From Denitrobaculum sp965232285 (GTDB lineage Bacteria; Pseudomonadota; Alphaproteobacteria; Kiloniellales; Kiloniellaceae), in assembly GCA_965232285.1 (NCBI GenBank), contig CBDDPL010000004.1:248001-312000 (forward strand): a stretch of DNA of 64,000 bases, written 5' to 3'. Shown piece after piece: positions 42,071 through 51,221 of this stretch; position 1 is the first letter of the stretch; every line of letters begins with the position of its first letter. Position numbers and translations under genes: made by a program. Under the pieces are notes generated by a model. It made no database searches. It was not told the DNA's origin and saw only the letters and a program-made list of their open reading frames with translations.

Positions 42071-43219
42071 TCACTGTCCCAGAACGATGCCGGCGTCGGG
42101 CGTCCAGGTCAGATAGACCCGGTCTTCCCAGGTGATCGGCTGCTCGACCTCCCGGGTCCGGTTGGTCCGTGCCGTGGTCACCATCAGTCCGCTGTCGAGT
42201 TTGATGTGGTAGATGGAGAGATTGCCGAGATAGCCGATGTCCCAAACCTCGCCCGCCATGCAGTTGTTGGCGGTGTCGTCCGGGGGATCCATGGAAATCA
42301 CCAGTTTTTCCGGCCGCAGGGCGATCCAGACTGTGGCCCCCACCGGTGCGTCGACCGCATGGCGGGCGCGAATACTGCAGCCCGACTGCTCGCTGGCGAT
42401 CTTCAGATGACCCTCGCCGACCTCGGCGACGCGGCCTTCGATGATGTTAACGTCGCCGATGAAGCCCGCCACGTAGCGTGAGTTGGGATACTCGTAAATT
42501 TCCGTCGGGGTCGCGACCTGGACGATCCGGCCGTGGTCCATGACCGCGATGCGGGTCGAGACGGTCATGGCCTCTTCCTGGTCATGGGTCACGATCACGA
42601 AGGTGATGCCGAGCTGTTCCTGGATGTTCATCAGCTCGAACTGGGTCTGCTCGCGCAGCTTTTTGTCCAGCGCGCCCAGGGGCTCGTCCAACAGCAGCAT
42701 CTTGGGCTTCTTCACCAGTGCGCGGGCGAGGGCGACCCGCTGGCGCTGACCGCCGGAAAGCTGATGAGGCTTGCGTTTTGCGAAAGCGCTGAGCTGAACC
42801 AGGTTGATGACCTCTTCGACCCTTTGGCCAATCTCCGCTTTTGGCACCTTGTCCTGTTTCAGGCCGAAAGCGATGTTGCTTTCAACGGACATATGGGGAA
42901 AGAGCGCGTAGGACTGGAACATCATGTTGACGGGGCGCCGGTAGGGCGGGACGCCGGACATATCGGAGCTTTCCAGCAGGATCTGCCCCTGGCTTGGCTG
43001 CTCGAAGCCGGCAAGCATGCGCAAGAGTGTGGTTTTGCCGCAGCCGGACGGACCGAGCAGCGAAAAGAACTCACCCTTGTAGATGTCGAGGTCGATGTTA
43101 TCGACGGCGGTAAAGTCGCCGAAACGCTTACTGACGCCCTTGAGCTCGACGTGTGGACGCGCCTGCGGGTCGTTCCAAGGCTCCCATTTCTTCCGAGCCT
43201 CGTTTCCCGAACCGGCCAT
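42071..43219 (-). CDS. potG: Putrescine ABC transporter ATP-binding protein (PotG/PotA type)
   Basis: The 382-residue ATPase has Walker A GPSGCGKTTLLRMLAGFEQP (near 75), the signature LSGGQRQRVALARAL, Walker B PKMLLLDEPLGALDKKLR and the switch His in VTHDQEEA; the last part (from about residue 290) is the TOBE domain. The ATG at 43219 (MAGSGNEARKK) has GGGGGA 8 nt upstream and gives the usual family length; the longer ATG at 43294 has its AAGGAG touching the codon and is rejected. A strong hairpin lies between it and potF. Confidence 0.93.
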   Translation of the reverse strand: MAGSGNEARKKWEPWNDPQARPHVELKGVSKRFGDFTAVDNIDLDIYKGEFFSLLGPSGCGKTTLLRMLAGFEQPSQGQILLESSDMSGVPPYRRPVNMMFQSYALFPHMSVESNIAFGLKQDKVPKAEIGQRVEEVINLVQLSAFAKRKPHQLSGGQRQRVALARALVKKPKMLLLDEPLGALDKKLREQTQFELMNIQEQLGITFVIVTHDQEEAMTVSTRIAVMDHGRIVQVATPTEIYEYPNSRYVAGFIGDVNIIEGRVAEVGEGHLKIASEQSGCSIRARHAVDAPVGATVWIALRPEKLVISMDPPDDTANNCMAGEVWDIGYLGNLSIYHIKLDSGLMVTTARTNRTREVEQPITWEDRVYLTWTPDAGIVLGQ

Positions 43220-43301
43220 GGCGTCATTCCCCCTGTTGTCCTGGTGACCGGCCGCCATGCCCCTTGCGGCCGGTTCAACTGCCGATGATACCATCTCCTT
43301 C

Positions 43302-43332
43302 GGTTTGGCCGGCCCCAGGGGCTGGCCAAACC
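43302..43332 (-). other. Intercistronic hairpin between potF and potG
   Basis: GGTTTGGCC pairs with GGCCAAACC and an inner GCCCC/GGGGC pairing extends the stem to about 15 bp with one G-T pair and a minimal loop. It has no U-run. Like the dctP-dctQ hairpin it follows a binding-protein gene and probably sets the ratio of binding protein to membrane subunits. Confidence 0.6.
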
Positions 43333-43344
43333 TCGGACAGGGAC

Positions 43345-44439
43345 CTACTGGCTGCTCTTTACCTTGGTCCAGAGCCGGGTAACCTTGCGCTGAACCTTGG
43401 GCGGGTAGGGGGTGGTGGTGTAGAGGGTTTTGAGCGCAGCTTCGCTTGGATAGATGGCCGTATCGCCGATCACGTCTTCTTCCAGCAGTTCCTGGGAGGC
43501 TTTGTTGCCATTTGCGTAGTAGACGTAGTTGGAGGCCTTAGCCATGACGTCGGCCCGCATGATGTAATCAATGAACTTGTGGGCATTCTCGACGTGCGGC
43601 GCATCCTTCGGGATTGCCATCTGGTCGAACCACATCAGTGCGCCTTCGACCGGGGTTGAGTAGCTGACCTCGACGCCGTTGTCCGCTTCGGCCGCGCGGT
43701 CGCGTGCCTGCAGAACATCTCCCGACCAACCGACGGCGATGCAGATATCACCATTTGCAAGCGCGTTGATGTATTCGGAAGAATGGAATTTCTGGATGTA
43801 AGGGCGGATTGAGAGCAGAAGCTTTTCGGCTTTCGCGATGACCTTCGGGTCGTGGCTGTCCGGGTCTTCACCGAGGTAATTCAGGGCCGCCGGGATCATC
43901 TCGTCCGAAGCATCCAGCATGAAAACGCCGCAGTCAGCGAATTTTGAGACAATCTCGGGATCGAAGATCATTTTCCAGGAATCGACCGGTGCGTCCGGCA
44001 TGCGTTCGGCCACCATCTTCACGTTGTAGCCGATCCCCGTCGTGCCCCACATGTAATTGACGGAATGCGCATTGTCCGGATCGTACTTGGCGACGCGGTC
44101 GCTGACCACATCCCACATGTTTACGAGGTTGGGAAGCTTCGACTTATCAAGCGGTTGGTATATGCCTGCCTGAATTTGCCGGAACAGAAAGGTGCCGCTC
44201 GGAACGACGACATCGTAGCCGGTGCCGCCGGCCAGAAGCTTGGTTTCCAGAATGTCGTTCGAATCGAAGACGTCGTAGACGACCTTGATCCCGGTTTCCT
44301 TCTCGAAGTCTTCGAGAATGCTCTCGTCGATGTAGTCCGACCAGTTATAGACATTCACAACGGCATCCTGGCCCCAGGCCGGGGCGCCGGCGCCCGCGAT
44401 AAACGCCGCAGCAAGCGCCGATTTCACATAGAATTTCAT
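43345..44439 (-). CDS. potF: Putrescine-type periplasmic binding protein (PotF/PotD family)
   Basis: The 364-residue protein starts with a signal peptide (about residues 1-23, ending AWGQ) and continues VVNVYNWSDYIDESILEDFEKETGIKV, the PotF/PotD signature. Polyamine-binding acidic residues are expected in NVYNWSDYI and in the IAVGWSGD and PVEGALMWFD segments, which are all present. It is the first gene of the potFGHI operon. Whether the preferred ligand is putrescine or spermidine cannot be decided by eye. Confidence 0.93.
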   Translation of the reverse strand: MKFYVKSALAAAFIAGAGAPAWGQDAVVNVYNWSDYIDESILEDFEKETGIKVVYDVFDSNDILETKLLAGGTGYDVVVPSGTFLFRQIQAGIYQPLDKSKLPNLVNMWDVVSDRVAKYDPDNAHSVNYMWGTTGIGYNVKMVAERMPDAPVDSWKMIFDPEIVSKFADCGVFMLDASDEMIPAALNYLGEDPDSHDPKVIAKAEKLLLSIRPYIQKFHSSEYINALANGDICIAVGWSGDVLQARDRAAEADNGVEVSYSTPVEGALMWFDQMAIPKDAPHVENAHKFIDYIMRADVMAKASNYVYYANGNKASQELLEEDVIGDTAIYPSEAALKTLYTTTPYPPKVQRKVTRLWTKVKSSQ

Positions 44440-44855
44440 ACAACGTCTCCCAGTGTCATTGAGCTTAAGCCTTTATGGCCTATTTCTCTGCTAACCCCAT
44501 TGTGTTTTGCCTGATTTCAGGACGGGCGGGCGCTTCTGTCAATCGTTCAGGAGAATCCCCATGATTCCGCTCAGGTTTTAACGGCGATTCCAACGATTAA
44601 GTGATTAAAGTAATACAAAATACGACATTTCCGCCAATCGCCGTAGCGTGCTATTCTGGCTGTGCGGACACAAAATGATCACATCCGGCCGCGGTTGTTT
44701 GCTTGTAGGGGTAAGGGGCTGCTCTGATATTTGTCAGAGAGAAAATCCGGCGTTCAGCTCCGAAAACTGGCAGGAAACACGGACAGGGATGTTGAATCGA
44801 AGTAGAGACAGGCGACAAAACTAGGTCATCGCGACCTTGTGTCGAGAATTGCAAT
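44440..44855. other. Intergenic region between potF and the lipoprotein gene, no gene seen
   Basis: This 416-bp gap lies between two divergent genes and should hold both promoters. It has a lower GC content than its neighbours from 44580 to 44660. I see no coding frame with a ribosome-binding site, no tRNA-like structure and no strong dyad; CCTGATTTCAGG at 44512-44523 is the only short palindrome noticed. Confidence 0.5.
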
Positions 44856-45533
44856 ATGATTCGTCCTTGGGCTGTTGTGGGGCCGGTAATCCTGGCGGTG
44901 TCCGGTTGTACGCAACTCGATCCGCCGGCTCCAGATCCGGAAGAAGTTCAGGCTTCGATCGAGTCCGACTCGACCGTGCCGATCGACCTGACCGAACCCG
45001 AAGCGATCGAAGAGGCCATTGTTGTCCGGGATCCACCGCCGCCGCCGCGTCGAAAACCCGAGACCGCGCCGGAGCCCGAAAGGGTGGAAGAAGCGGATCC
45101 GGATATGTTGATCGGGCTGGATTTCACGGTGACACGGGCCCTGCTCGGTGAACCGGCCCAGCAGACGGAACAGTCGCCGGCGAAGATCTGGACCTACAAT
45201 GGCCAGGAATGCCTGTTGAACGTTTTCTTCTATCCCAGTGTCGAGGGCGGCGCTTTCCGGCTTTTGACCTATGAGGCGGAAAGCGGCGAAAAGGCGGCGG
45301 AGAGCGAAGAAGTGGCTGTTGCTCCGCAAGAGCCGGCGGCCGTCGAAGGGAACGGCGAAGCTCAGAGCAGTGAGGAGCAATCTCCTGAAGAGGTCTCTGC
45401 CTTCACGAGGACATGTTTCACCGGTTTGCTGCGCGAGGCAGAGCGCCAACGTGAAACCGAGCGTCTCAGTCAGGCGCAGAGATCGACAGAAAGCGGTCAA
45501 TCACTTGATAAGGAGCCGCCGCAGGCGGAATAA
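44856..45533 (+). CDS. Predicted lipoprotein of unknown function
   Basis: The 225-residue protein begins with a hydrophobic segment and the lipobox VSGC (Cys18), so it should be lipid-anchored. A Pro/Glu-rich stretch (about 25-80, with PPPPPRRKPE) is followed by a folded core (85-145) with MLIGLDFTVTRALLGEPAQQ and KIWTYNGQECLLNVFFYPS, and then an acidic low-complexity tail with a Cys in TRTCFTGLLREAE. It is not recognised as a named family. The response regulator gene begins 3 bp after its stop, so it is probably cotranscribed with the two-component pair and might act as an envelope sensor. Confidence 0.78.
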   Translation: MIRPWAVVGPVILAVSGCTQLDPPAPDPEEVQASIESDSTVPIDLTEPEAIEEAIVVRDPPPPPRRKPETAPEPERVEEADPDMLIGLDFTVTRALLGEPAQQTEQSPAKIWTYNGQECLLNVFFYPSVEGGAFRLLTYEAESGEKAAESEEVAVAPQEPAAVEGNGEAQSSEEQSPEEVSAFTRTCFTGLLREAERQRETERLSQAQRSTESGQSLDKEPPQAE

Positions 45534-45536
45534 CGA

Positions 45537-46328
45537 ATGGGGCAACCAATGGTTATCGAGGCAACTTATCCAAGAGTTGTCATTGTCGACGACGACGATC
45601 TGTTTCGTGAGTCGCTGGGCCTGAACCTGGCCGAGGAAGGCTACGAGGTCGTCGATTTTCCAAGCGGCGATTCAGCGCTGAGCTATCTTTTGAATGAGGA
45701 GGCCGCCGACGCCATCCTGCTGGACTGGCGGATGCCGGGCCTCGACGGCCTCGCCGTTCTGCGCCGGCTGCGCGAAGCGCGGCTGCAGACGCCGGTCATT
45801 TTCCTGACCATGCTCAGCGATGAAATTTACGAGGAAGCGGCTCTGAAGTGGGGCGCCGTCGACTTTATCGATAAATCCCGCCGCCTGCCGATTATTCTGC
45901 AGCGCCTTAAAATCATTACCGAAGGCGCTAAACCCTCTGCGGTTCAGGTCGCGGAGAGCGAAAGTGGCTCGTCCGGTTTCAAACGCGGTCCCCTGGAGCT
46001 GCGCGACGACATCAACCGTGCCTTCTGGAATGATCAGCAGATCGACCTGACGCTGACCGAATTTGCCATCGTCCGCTTTTTGGCGACGCAGGCCGGCGGT
46101 GATGTGTCCTATCGACAGATCTACGACATCGTCCATGGCAAGGATTTCGTGGCCGGCTATGGAACCGACGGTTTCAGGGCCAATGTCCGTTCCTTCATCA
46201 AGCGGATTCGCAAGAAGTTCCGCGATGTCGATGATGATTTCGACCGGATCGAGAACTATCCCGGCTTCGGCTATCGCTGGCGTGACGAAGAAGGCGAGAC
46301 CACGTCAGGGGTTTACGGGGCCAACTGA
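45537..46328 (+). CDS. OmpR/PhoB-type response regulator (ChvI-like)
   Basis: The 263-residue protein has an N-terminal receiver (about residues 12-130) with acidic pocket VIVDDDD, phosphoacceptor Asp in LLDWRMPGLDGLAVL (near residue 63), Thr in IFLTM and Lys in DFIDKSR. The C-terminal winged helix (about 150-250) includes LTEFAIVRFLATQAGGDVSYRQIYD and RANVRSFIKRIRKKFRD. Arrangement and sequence resemble ChvI, the acid/envelope-stress regulator of alphaproteobacteria. The start may be ATG 45537 or the internal ATG 45549. The kinase gene begins 2 bp after its stop. Confidence 0.88.
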   Translation: MGQPMVIEATYPRVVIVDDDDLFRESLGLNLAEEGYEVVDFPSGDSALSYLLNEEAADAILLDWRMPGLDGLAVLRRLREARLQTPVIFLTMLSDEIYEEAALKWGAVDFIDKSRRLPIILQRLKIITEGAKPSAVQVAESESGSSGFKRGPLELRDDINRAFWNDQQIDLTLTEFAIVRFLATQAGGDVSYRQIYDIVHGKDFVAGYGTDGFRANVRSFIKRIRKKFRDVDDDFDRIENYPGFGYRWRDEEGETTSGVYGAN

Positions 46329-46330
46329 CC

Positions 46331-47926
46331 ATGGCGCGGGTGGAAGAGGCGCCCATGCTTGCGGGCGCGCGGTCCAAGCGGCCCTCGTCGCTGTGGCGTC
46401 TGTTCCACTCGATCGTCGGGAAGTTCATCCTTCTGCTGATCGTCTTCGTGACCGTCCCGGTCATGCTCTATTCCGAGTTCCGCCAGGCGGATCAGGATCG
46501 TCAGACCCTGATCCTGAAAAGTGTGCGCGAACAGGGACGAATCATCGCCGAGAGCCTGCGCCCGCTGATCGAGCGTGAAGGGCCCTCTCCGCTGCCTGCG
46601 CTCAACAGCGAGGTCAAGCGCTATGCGACCTCGCAAAGCGGCGTGAAAGTGCTGTTCCGGCCGGCGGAAGAGGCAAGGGCACAGGCCTTTTACTTCGTGG
46701 CGGCGGAGCCGACCCTCGCCGCCGCCGAACTGGCCCGCGAGCGGGACAGCCTGGTCGAACGCGGTGTGTTCGACAATCTGGTTCAGAGCTGCCAGGTCGA
46801 GTCGCCGATCGCTTTGCGGCATCAGCGGCCCAGCGGCAAGGAAGAACTGCTGACCTCGATCACCGCGATCACCACCAACGCCGGCTGCTGGGCCATCATC
46901 ACTACCCATTCCACCGGCGAATTCCTGGGCACCTCTATCGGCCAGCCCTACTGGAAGACCCTTGAGGTCCGGCTTGCCGCCATGATCTATCTTGCCATGG
47001 CCGCACTGACCATCGGCCTGTTTTTCAGCATCTGGCGCGGCCTGATGAGCTTTCGGGACCTCGCGCGCGATATTCGTATCGGCCGCCTGGAAAGCGCCAA
47101 CTTCACGGTGCAGAACAAGGTGCCCGAACTGGCTCTGGTCGCGGAAGAGTTCGACCGTATGACCTCGTCGCTTCAAAATTCTGCGGACAGTATCCGACTC
47201 GCCGCCGAGGACAATGCCCATGCCTTCAAGACGCCGATCGCGATCATGCGGCAGTCTCTGGAGCCGCTGAAGCGAATCGTACCGCCCGACAATCCGAGGG
47301 GGCAGCGCGCCCTCGATGTCATCGAGGAGTCGGTGGACCGGCTGGACCATCTGGTCGCCAGTGCACGGCGGCTCGATCAGGCCACAGCCGAGCTCCTGGA
47401 CCCGCCACGCCATGCGGTGGATCTCTCCCAACTGGTCGAGCGTATGCTGGCCGCCTACGTGAACACCTTCGACAGCCGCAGCATCGTTCTGGAAACCAAA
47501 ATTTCAAAGGGCGTGATTGTCCGCGCCGGCGAAGACCTGCTGGAAACCGTCATCGAAAACGTGATCGACAATGCGATCGAGGCCTCGCCCCGCGGGACCA
47601 CGGTGATTGTCGAACTGGATCGCGAGCAGTCCTGGGGGAGACTCACTGTCAGCGATCGCGGCCCCGGCGTCCCCTCGGGCGATCTGGAGCGTATATTCGA
47701 GCGTTATGTCTCGCTGCGCCCGCAGCAATTACCACCTCCGGCAGGCTCTTCTACATCTACGGCGAGAAGAGGTTCGAGTTTGGACGCCGAAGAGCCGAGC
47801 CCGCACCTGGGGATCGGACTCTGGATTGTCAGAAGGAACCTCCAGGCAATCGGCGGAGATGTGCGAGCTGAAAACCGAAAAGATGGTGGACTTTCAATGA
47901 TTTTGCGCCTGCCTGTGGCAGCTTGA
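46331..47926 (+). CDS. Sensor histidine kinase (ChvG-like), partner of the adjacent regulator
   Basis: The 531-residue kinase has two membrane helices (about residues 28-50 and 215-237) enclosing a periplasmic sensor domain, then a HAMP-like linker. The phosphoacceptor motif is AEDNAHAFKTPIAIMRQS (His near 297), the N box ENVIDNAIEASPRG, G1 SDRGPGVP and G2 PHLGIGLWIVRRNL. The H box reads HAFKTP, without the usual Glu next to the His, which is uncommon and may alter phosphatase activity. It follows the regulator gene by 2 bp. ChvG is the nearest relative I can name. Confidence 0.88.
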   Translation: MARVEEAPMLAGARSKRPSSLWRLFHSIVGKFILLLIVFVTVPVMLYSEFRQADQDRQTLILKSVREQGRIIAESLRPLIEREGPSPLPALNSEVKRYATSQSGVKVLFRPAEEARAQAFYFVAAEPTLAAAELARERDSLVERGVFDNLVQSCQVESPIALRHQRPSGKEELLTSITAITTNAGCWAIITTHSTGEFLGTSIGQPYWKTLEVRLAAMIYLAMAALTIGLFFSIWRGLMSFRDLARDIRIGRLESANFTVQNKVPELALVAEEFDRMTSSLQNSADSIRLAAEDNAHAFKTPIAIMRQSLEPLKRIVPPDNPRGQRALDVIEESVDRLDHLVASARRLDQATAELLDPPRHAVDLSQLVERMLAAYVNTFDSRSIVLETKISKGVIVRAGEDLLETVIENVIDNAIEASPRGTTVIVELDREQSWGRLTVSDRGPGVPSGDLERIFERYVSLRPQQLPPPAGSSTSTARRGSSLDAEEPSPHLGIGLWIVRRNLQAIGGDVRAENRKDGGLSMILRLPVAA

Positions 47927-48120
47927 AGCCTGGTCACGCCCAAGAGGCTGGTAGGGTTTTGTTAACGATGGTTAAGGGCCGTGCCAGTGCTGACACAACT
48001 TTTGGCGGCAAGGTGACACACAATTCGCACACCTACTAGTTTCAACTCGACGCTAGACTCCCTACATAGAATCGGGACATACCCCGGTTGGAAATTTTGG
48101 ATCTAGGGAATCTGGAACGT

Positions 48121-48606
48121 ATGACGGTCGCATTCGCGGAGAGTTTCACGGCGCAAACGAAAGAGTTTTCGGGCTTCGAGTGCCAGAGTACGGGACTGTT
48201 CCTCTGCGACCTTGAAGAGACCCTGCGACGTCTGCGCGGTATCCGCCTGCGCCTCACTCTTTGCCGGATCGACTTTCCTCTGGGGCGTGAAGCGGCGCTT
48301 GAGATGGCGGCTGCGGTGGAAGACCCGTCGCTGATCGCCGGATATGATGCCTGCGGCCGTCTGCTTGTGCTCTATCTCGGTCCGCGTCCGGAAGGCACGC
48401 GGGGCGATGCGATGGCCTTCACGACGATCATGTCCAAGTTGCGCAATGCACTTGCGCGTGACGGCCACCCAGTGAGTGTCGACGGTGGTCGGATCGCCAC
48501 ACTCCACGGCTGGTCGGATGCACTGGCTGACGCTAAGTCCATGCTGCGAGAACTCGACCAGGCCCCGGTGATTCCGCTCGCCGCCGTCATGGCGCACGCG
48601 GCCTGA
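48121..48606 (+). CDS. Small protein of unknown function, possible degenerate GGDEF-like fold
   Basis: The protein is about 161 residues from ATG 48121 (172 from TTG 48088). It is not recognised as a named family. The pattern LRLTLCRIDFP, then an alternating helix and the AGYDACGRLLVLYLGPRPEG stretch followed by a helix with TTIMSKLRNALARDG, resembles the beta-alpha-beta order of a GGDEF domain that has lost its GG(D/E)EF motif; this is inference. It follows the histidine-kinase gene after 194 bp. TGACACAA direct repeats lie upstream at 47991 and 48014. Confidence 0.6.
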   Translation: MTVAFAESFTAQTKEFSGFECQSTGLFLCDLEETLRRLRGIRLRLTLCRIDFPLGREAALEMAAAVEDPSLIAGYDACGRLLVLYLGPRPEGTRGDAMAFTTIMSKLRNALARDGHPVSVDGGRIATLHGWSDALADAKSMLRELDQAPVIPLAAVMAHAA

Positions 48607-48631
48607 GGCAAAGCCCCGATCTTTACACCGC

Positions 48632-49978
48632 CTACTGTTGCGCCTGGATTTGGTCGGGCGCAGCGATGCTGCGTTCCAGCGCCGGATAGGCGACCGCCAG
48701 GGTTGCCGCGCGGGCGACCATGAAGATCATGAAGGCCAGCCAAAGGCCGTGATTCTCCCAGGCTGGAACCAACAGGTAACAGGCAGCCAGAAAGACCAGC
48801 AGCGAGACGATCATCGCGTTGCGCATGGCCACCGTGCGGGTTGCGCCAATGAAGAGTCCGTCGAGCAGGTAACCCGGTGCCGAGAGAACCGGGGATAGAA
48901 TCATCCAGGGCAGGTAGACGAGCGCGGCTTCGACCACGGCATCGATGTCGGTAAAGAGGCCGATGATCCCTGCGCCGAAGAGCGCGTATGCGGCGGCAAT
49001 CGCCAGGGTGCTGATCAGCGTGAGCCGGGTCGCTGCCAGGACGATACGCCGGAAGGCTGTGCGGTCCCGGGCGCCGACCGCGCCGCCACCCAGGATCTCG
49101 GCGGCATGCGCGAAGCCGTCAAGCCCATGCGCGAGGAAATGCTGCAGATTGATCAGGATGGCGTTTGCGGCCAGGACCACATCGCTCATGGCCGCACCCT
49201 GTGCCGTGAAGCTGCTGGTGGCCAGGATCAGGCAGAGCGTGCGGATGAAGATGTCCCGGTTGACCCGAAAGAGGGCGATCAGGCGGTCGCGGCGCAGGAT
49301 GGCTGGCCAGACCCAGCCCCCGCCGATGCTATGCAGGGTCCGAACCACGATGGCCAGGCCGATGAGGGTGCCCACGATCTCCGCGATCAGGGTGGCCGCC
49401 GCGACACCCTCCACGCCCCAGCCGAGCTCCAGGACAAAATAGAGGTCGAGCAGGATGTTCAGGCTGTTGACGGCGATCTGGGTCGCCATTGCGGCCCAGG
49501 GGCGCTGGAGACCGAGCAGCCAGCCGATCACGCCATACTGGATCAGTGTGGCCGGTGCGCTCCAGATCCTGATCTCGTAGTAGGCGATTGCAAAGGCAGT
49601 CACGTTCTCGCTGGCGTCGATCAGGGGGAAAACCAGGGCCGCTATGAGGCCCTGAAGCAGGATGAGCAGCACGCCCAGAGCCGCGCCAAGGACCAGGGGC
49701 CGCACCAGGGCAGCGCGCAGTTCGACAGGGTCGTCGGCGCCAAAGGCCTGGGCTGTGAAGCCCGTCGTCCCCATGCGCAGAAAGCCGAAACCCCAGAAGA
49801 GGAAGGAGAAGATGATGGCGCCCACGGCCACACCGCCGATGTAGGCGGCATCGGGCAAGTGGCCCATCACGGCGGTATCGACGGCGCCGAGCAGCGGGCT
49901 GGAGAGATTCGTCAGGATAATGGGCCAGGCAAGGGCCCAGACCCTGGCCGAGTTGTCTGCGATTGCTGGTTTAGACAA
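48632..49978 (-). CDS. MATE-family multidrug/metabolite efflux transporter (DinF-like)
   Basis: The 448-residue membrane protein has about twelve helices and the MATE opening ALAWPIILTNLSSPLLGAVDTAVMGHL and FRMGTTGFTAQAFGADD region, which resembles DinF. It uses a cation gradient to export drugs or metabolites. The start is TTG 49978, supported by AGGA 7 nt upstream. It is convergent with the small gene at 48.1-48.6 kb and divergent from dgcN. The substrate is unknown. Confidence 0.9.
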   Translation of the reverse strand: MSKPAIADNSARVWALAWPIILTNLSSPLLGAVDTAVMGHLPDAAYIGGVAVGAIIFSFLFWGFGFLRMGTTGFTAQAFGADDPVELRAALVRPLVLGAALGVLLILLQGLIAALVFPLIDASENVTAFAIAYYEIRIWSAPATLIQYGVIGWLLGLQRPWAAMATQIAVNSLNILLDLYFVLELGWGVEGVAAATLIAEIVGTLIGLAIVVRTLHSIGGGWVWPAILRRDRLIALFRVNRDIFIRTLCLILATSSFTAQGAAMSDVVLAANAILINLQHFLAHGLDGFAHAAEILGGGAVGARDRTAFRRIVLAATRLTLISTLAIAAAYALFGAGIIGLFTDIDAVVEAALVYLPWMILSPVLSAPGYLLDGLFIGATRTVAMRNAMIVSLLVFLAACYLLVPAWENHGLWLAFMIFMVARAATLAVAYPALERSIAAPDQIQAQQ

Positions 49979-50199
49979 TGCGGCGTCCTGCTGGATTTGC
50001 GGTGTGCGGCTGGTCGGGCGTACCGTTGGTCGGGGATGATATGGGGCTCTAGGAAAAGCGGCAACAAACTAACACTGAAACAGAGGATGGGCTTGCAAAG
50101 AGGGGGGGCTTTTCGGCAACATGCCGCGCTTGCGGTATCCGGCGGCAATGCTTGGAACTGCTGGCTTTTTGGGCAACTTCAAGGCGCGGTATTTCGACG

Positions 50200-51198
50200 A
50201 TGGACATTCAGCATCCTTACCTCATGTTTTTGGGCGACGCAGCGGACAGGCTGGCCGCCAAGACGGCGCAAGGGGTGGCCGATTGGCGCCCGGAGTGGTG
50301 CCTGGGGCAACTTCGCATGGAGGGATGCAACGCTGACCTTAAGCTGCCAGATATGACCATGGAGCAGGCGGCGGAGGCGGGCGTGAAGACGGTGATCGTC
50401 GGCGTCGCCAACCGGGGTGGCGTGATCTCCGAGGCCTGGATCGAACTGCTCGAGCGTGCGCTTGATCTGGGCATGGATATCGCGGCCGGGCTGCACAACC
50501 GCCTGAATGACGTGCCGGCCCTGAAGGCGGCGGCGGAACGCAACGGCCGCAGCATGTTCGACGTACGTCACCCGCGCGAGAGCTTCGCGGTTGCCTCGGG
50601 CAAGAAGCGCAGTGGCAAGCGCGTGCTGGCGGTCGGGACCGACTGTTCCGTCGGCAAGATGTACACGACACTGGCCATGGAAAAGGAAATGCGTGCCCGC
50701 GGCTGGAAAGCGGATTTCCGGGCCACCGGCCAGACCGGCATCTTCATTGCCGGCAATGGTGTCTCGGTGGACGCCGTGGTCGCGGATTTTATCTCCGGCG
50801 CTGTCGAAGCGATCAGCCCGGCGCATGATGCGGATCACTGGGATCTGATCGAGGGGCAGGGGTCGCTCTTCCACGCCTCCTTCGCCGGTGTCAGCCTCGG
50901 TTTGCTGCATGGCGCCCAGGCCGACGCGCTGGTGCTGTGCCATGAACCCACCCGCGCGCATATGCGCGGCCTTCCCGAGTACCAGTTGCCCAGTCTTGAG
51001 GACTGCATGGCCGCGAATCTTACCGCGGCGCATCTGACCAATCCCGAGGCCCGCTTTGTCGGCGTCGCGGTCAACACCTACCACATGTCCGAGGGCGATG
51101 CGGAAAGCTACCTGAAGGAGGTCGAAGACCGGCTCGGGCTCCCCGCCGTTGATCCCGTGCGCAACGGCGTTGGCCGTATCGTCGATCAACTGTCCTGA
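50200..51198 (+). CDS. dgcN: D-glutamate N-acetyltransferase DgcN (DUF1611)
   Basis: The 332-residue protein begins at ATG 50200 (MDIQHPYLMFLGDAADRLAAK), where family similarity starts; the frame is open to 50152. Motifs include the Walker-like loop GTDCSVGKM (near residue 147), GQLRMEGCNADLKLPDM, GLHNRLNDVPAL and DVRHPRESF. DgcN acetylates D-glutamate before DgcA isomerises it to N-acetyl-L-glutamate. It stands directly before dgcA and murI, forming a D-glutamate metabolism cluster. Older annotations call this family DUF1611; the acetyltransferase role is known from the family. Confidence 0.85.
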   Translation: MDIQHPYLMFLGDAADRLAAKTAQGVADWRPEWCLGQLRMEGCNADLKLPDMTMEQAAEAGVKTVIVGVANRGGVISEAWIELLERALDLGMDIAAGLHNRLNDVPALKAAAERNGRSMFDVRHPRESFAVASGKKRSGKRVLAVGTDCSVGKMYTTLAMEKEMRARGWKADFRATGQTGIFIAGNGVSVDAVVADFISGAVEAISPAHDADHWDLIEGQGSLFHASFAGVSLGLLHGAQADALVLCHEPTRAHMRGLPEYQLPSLEDCMAANLTAAHLTNPEARFVGVAVNTYHMSEGDAESYLKEVEDRLGLPAVDPVRNGVGRIVDQLS

Positions 51199-51221
51199 TA
51201 GAATCACGGAAAGACGGGAGC

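Noticed and set aside
46313..47431. Minus-strand frame across the histidine-kinase gene
   Set aside because: Antisense of H, N and G boxes; no independent support.
47962..47975. TTAA-N6-TTAA as a CtrA site after the histidine-kinase gene
   Set aside because: Spacing is 6 and not 7, which breaks the half-site phase.
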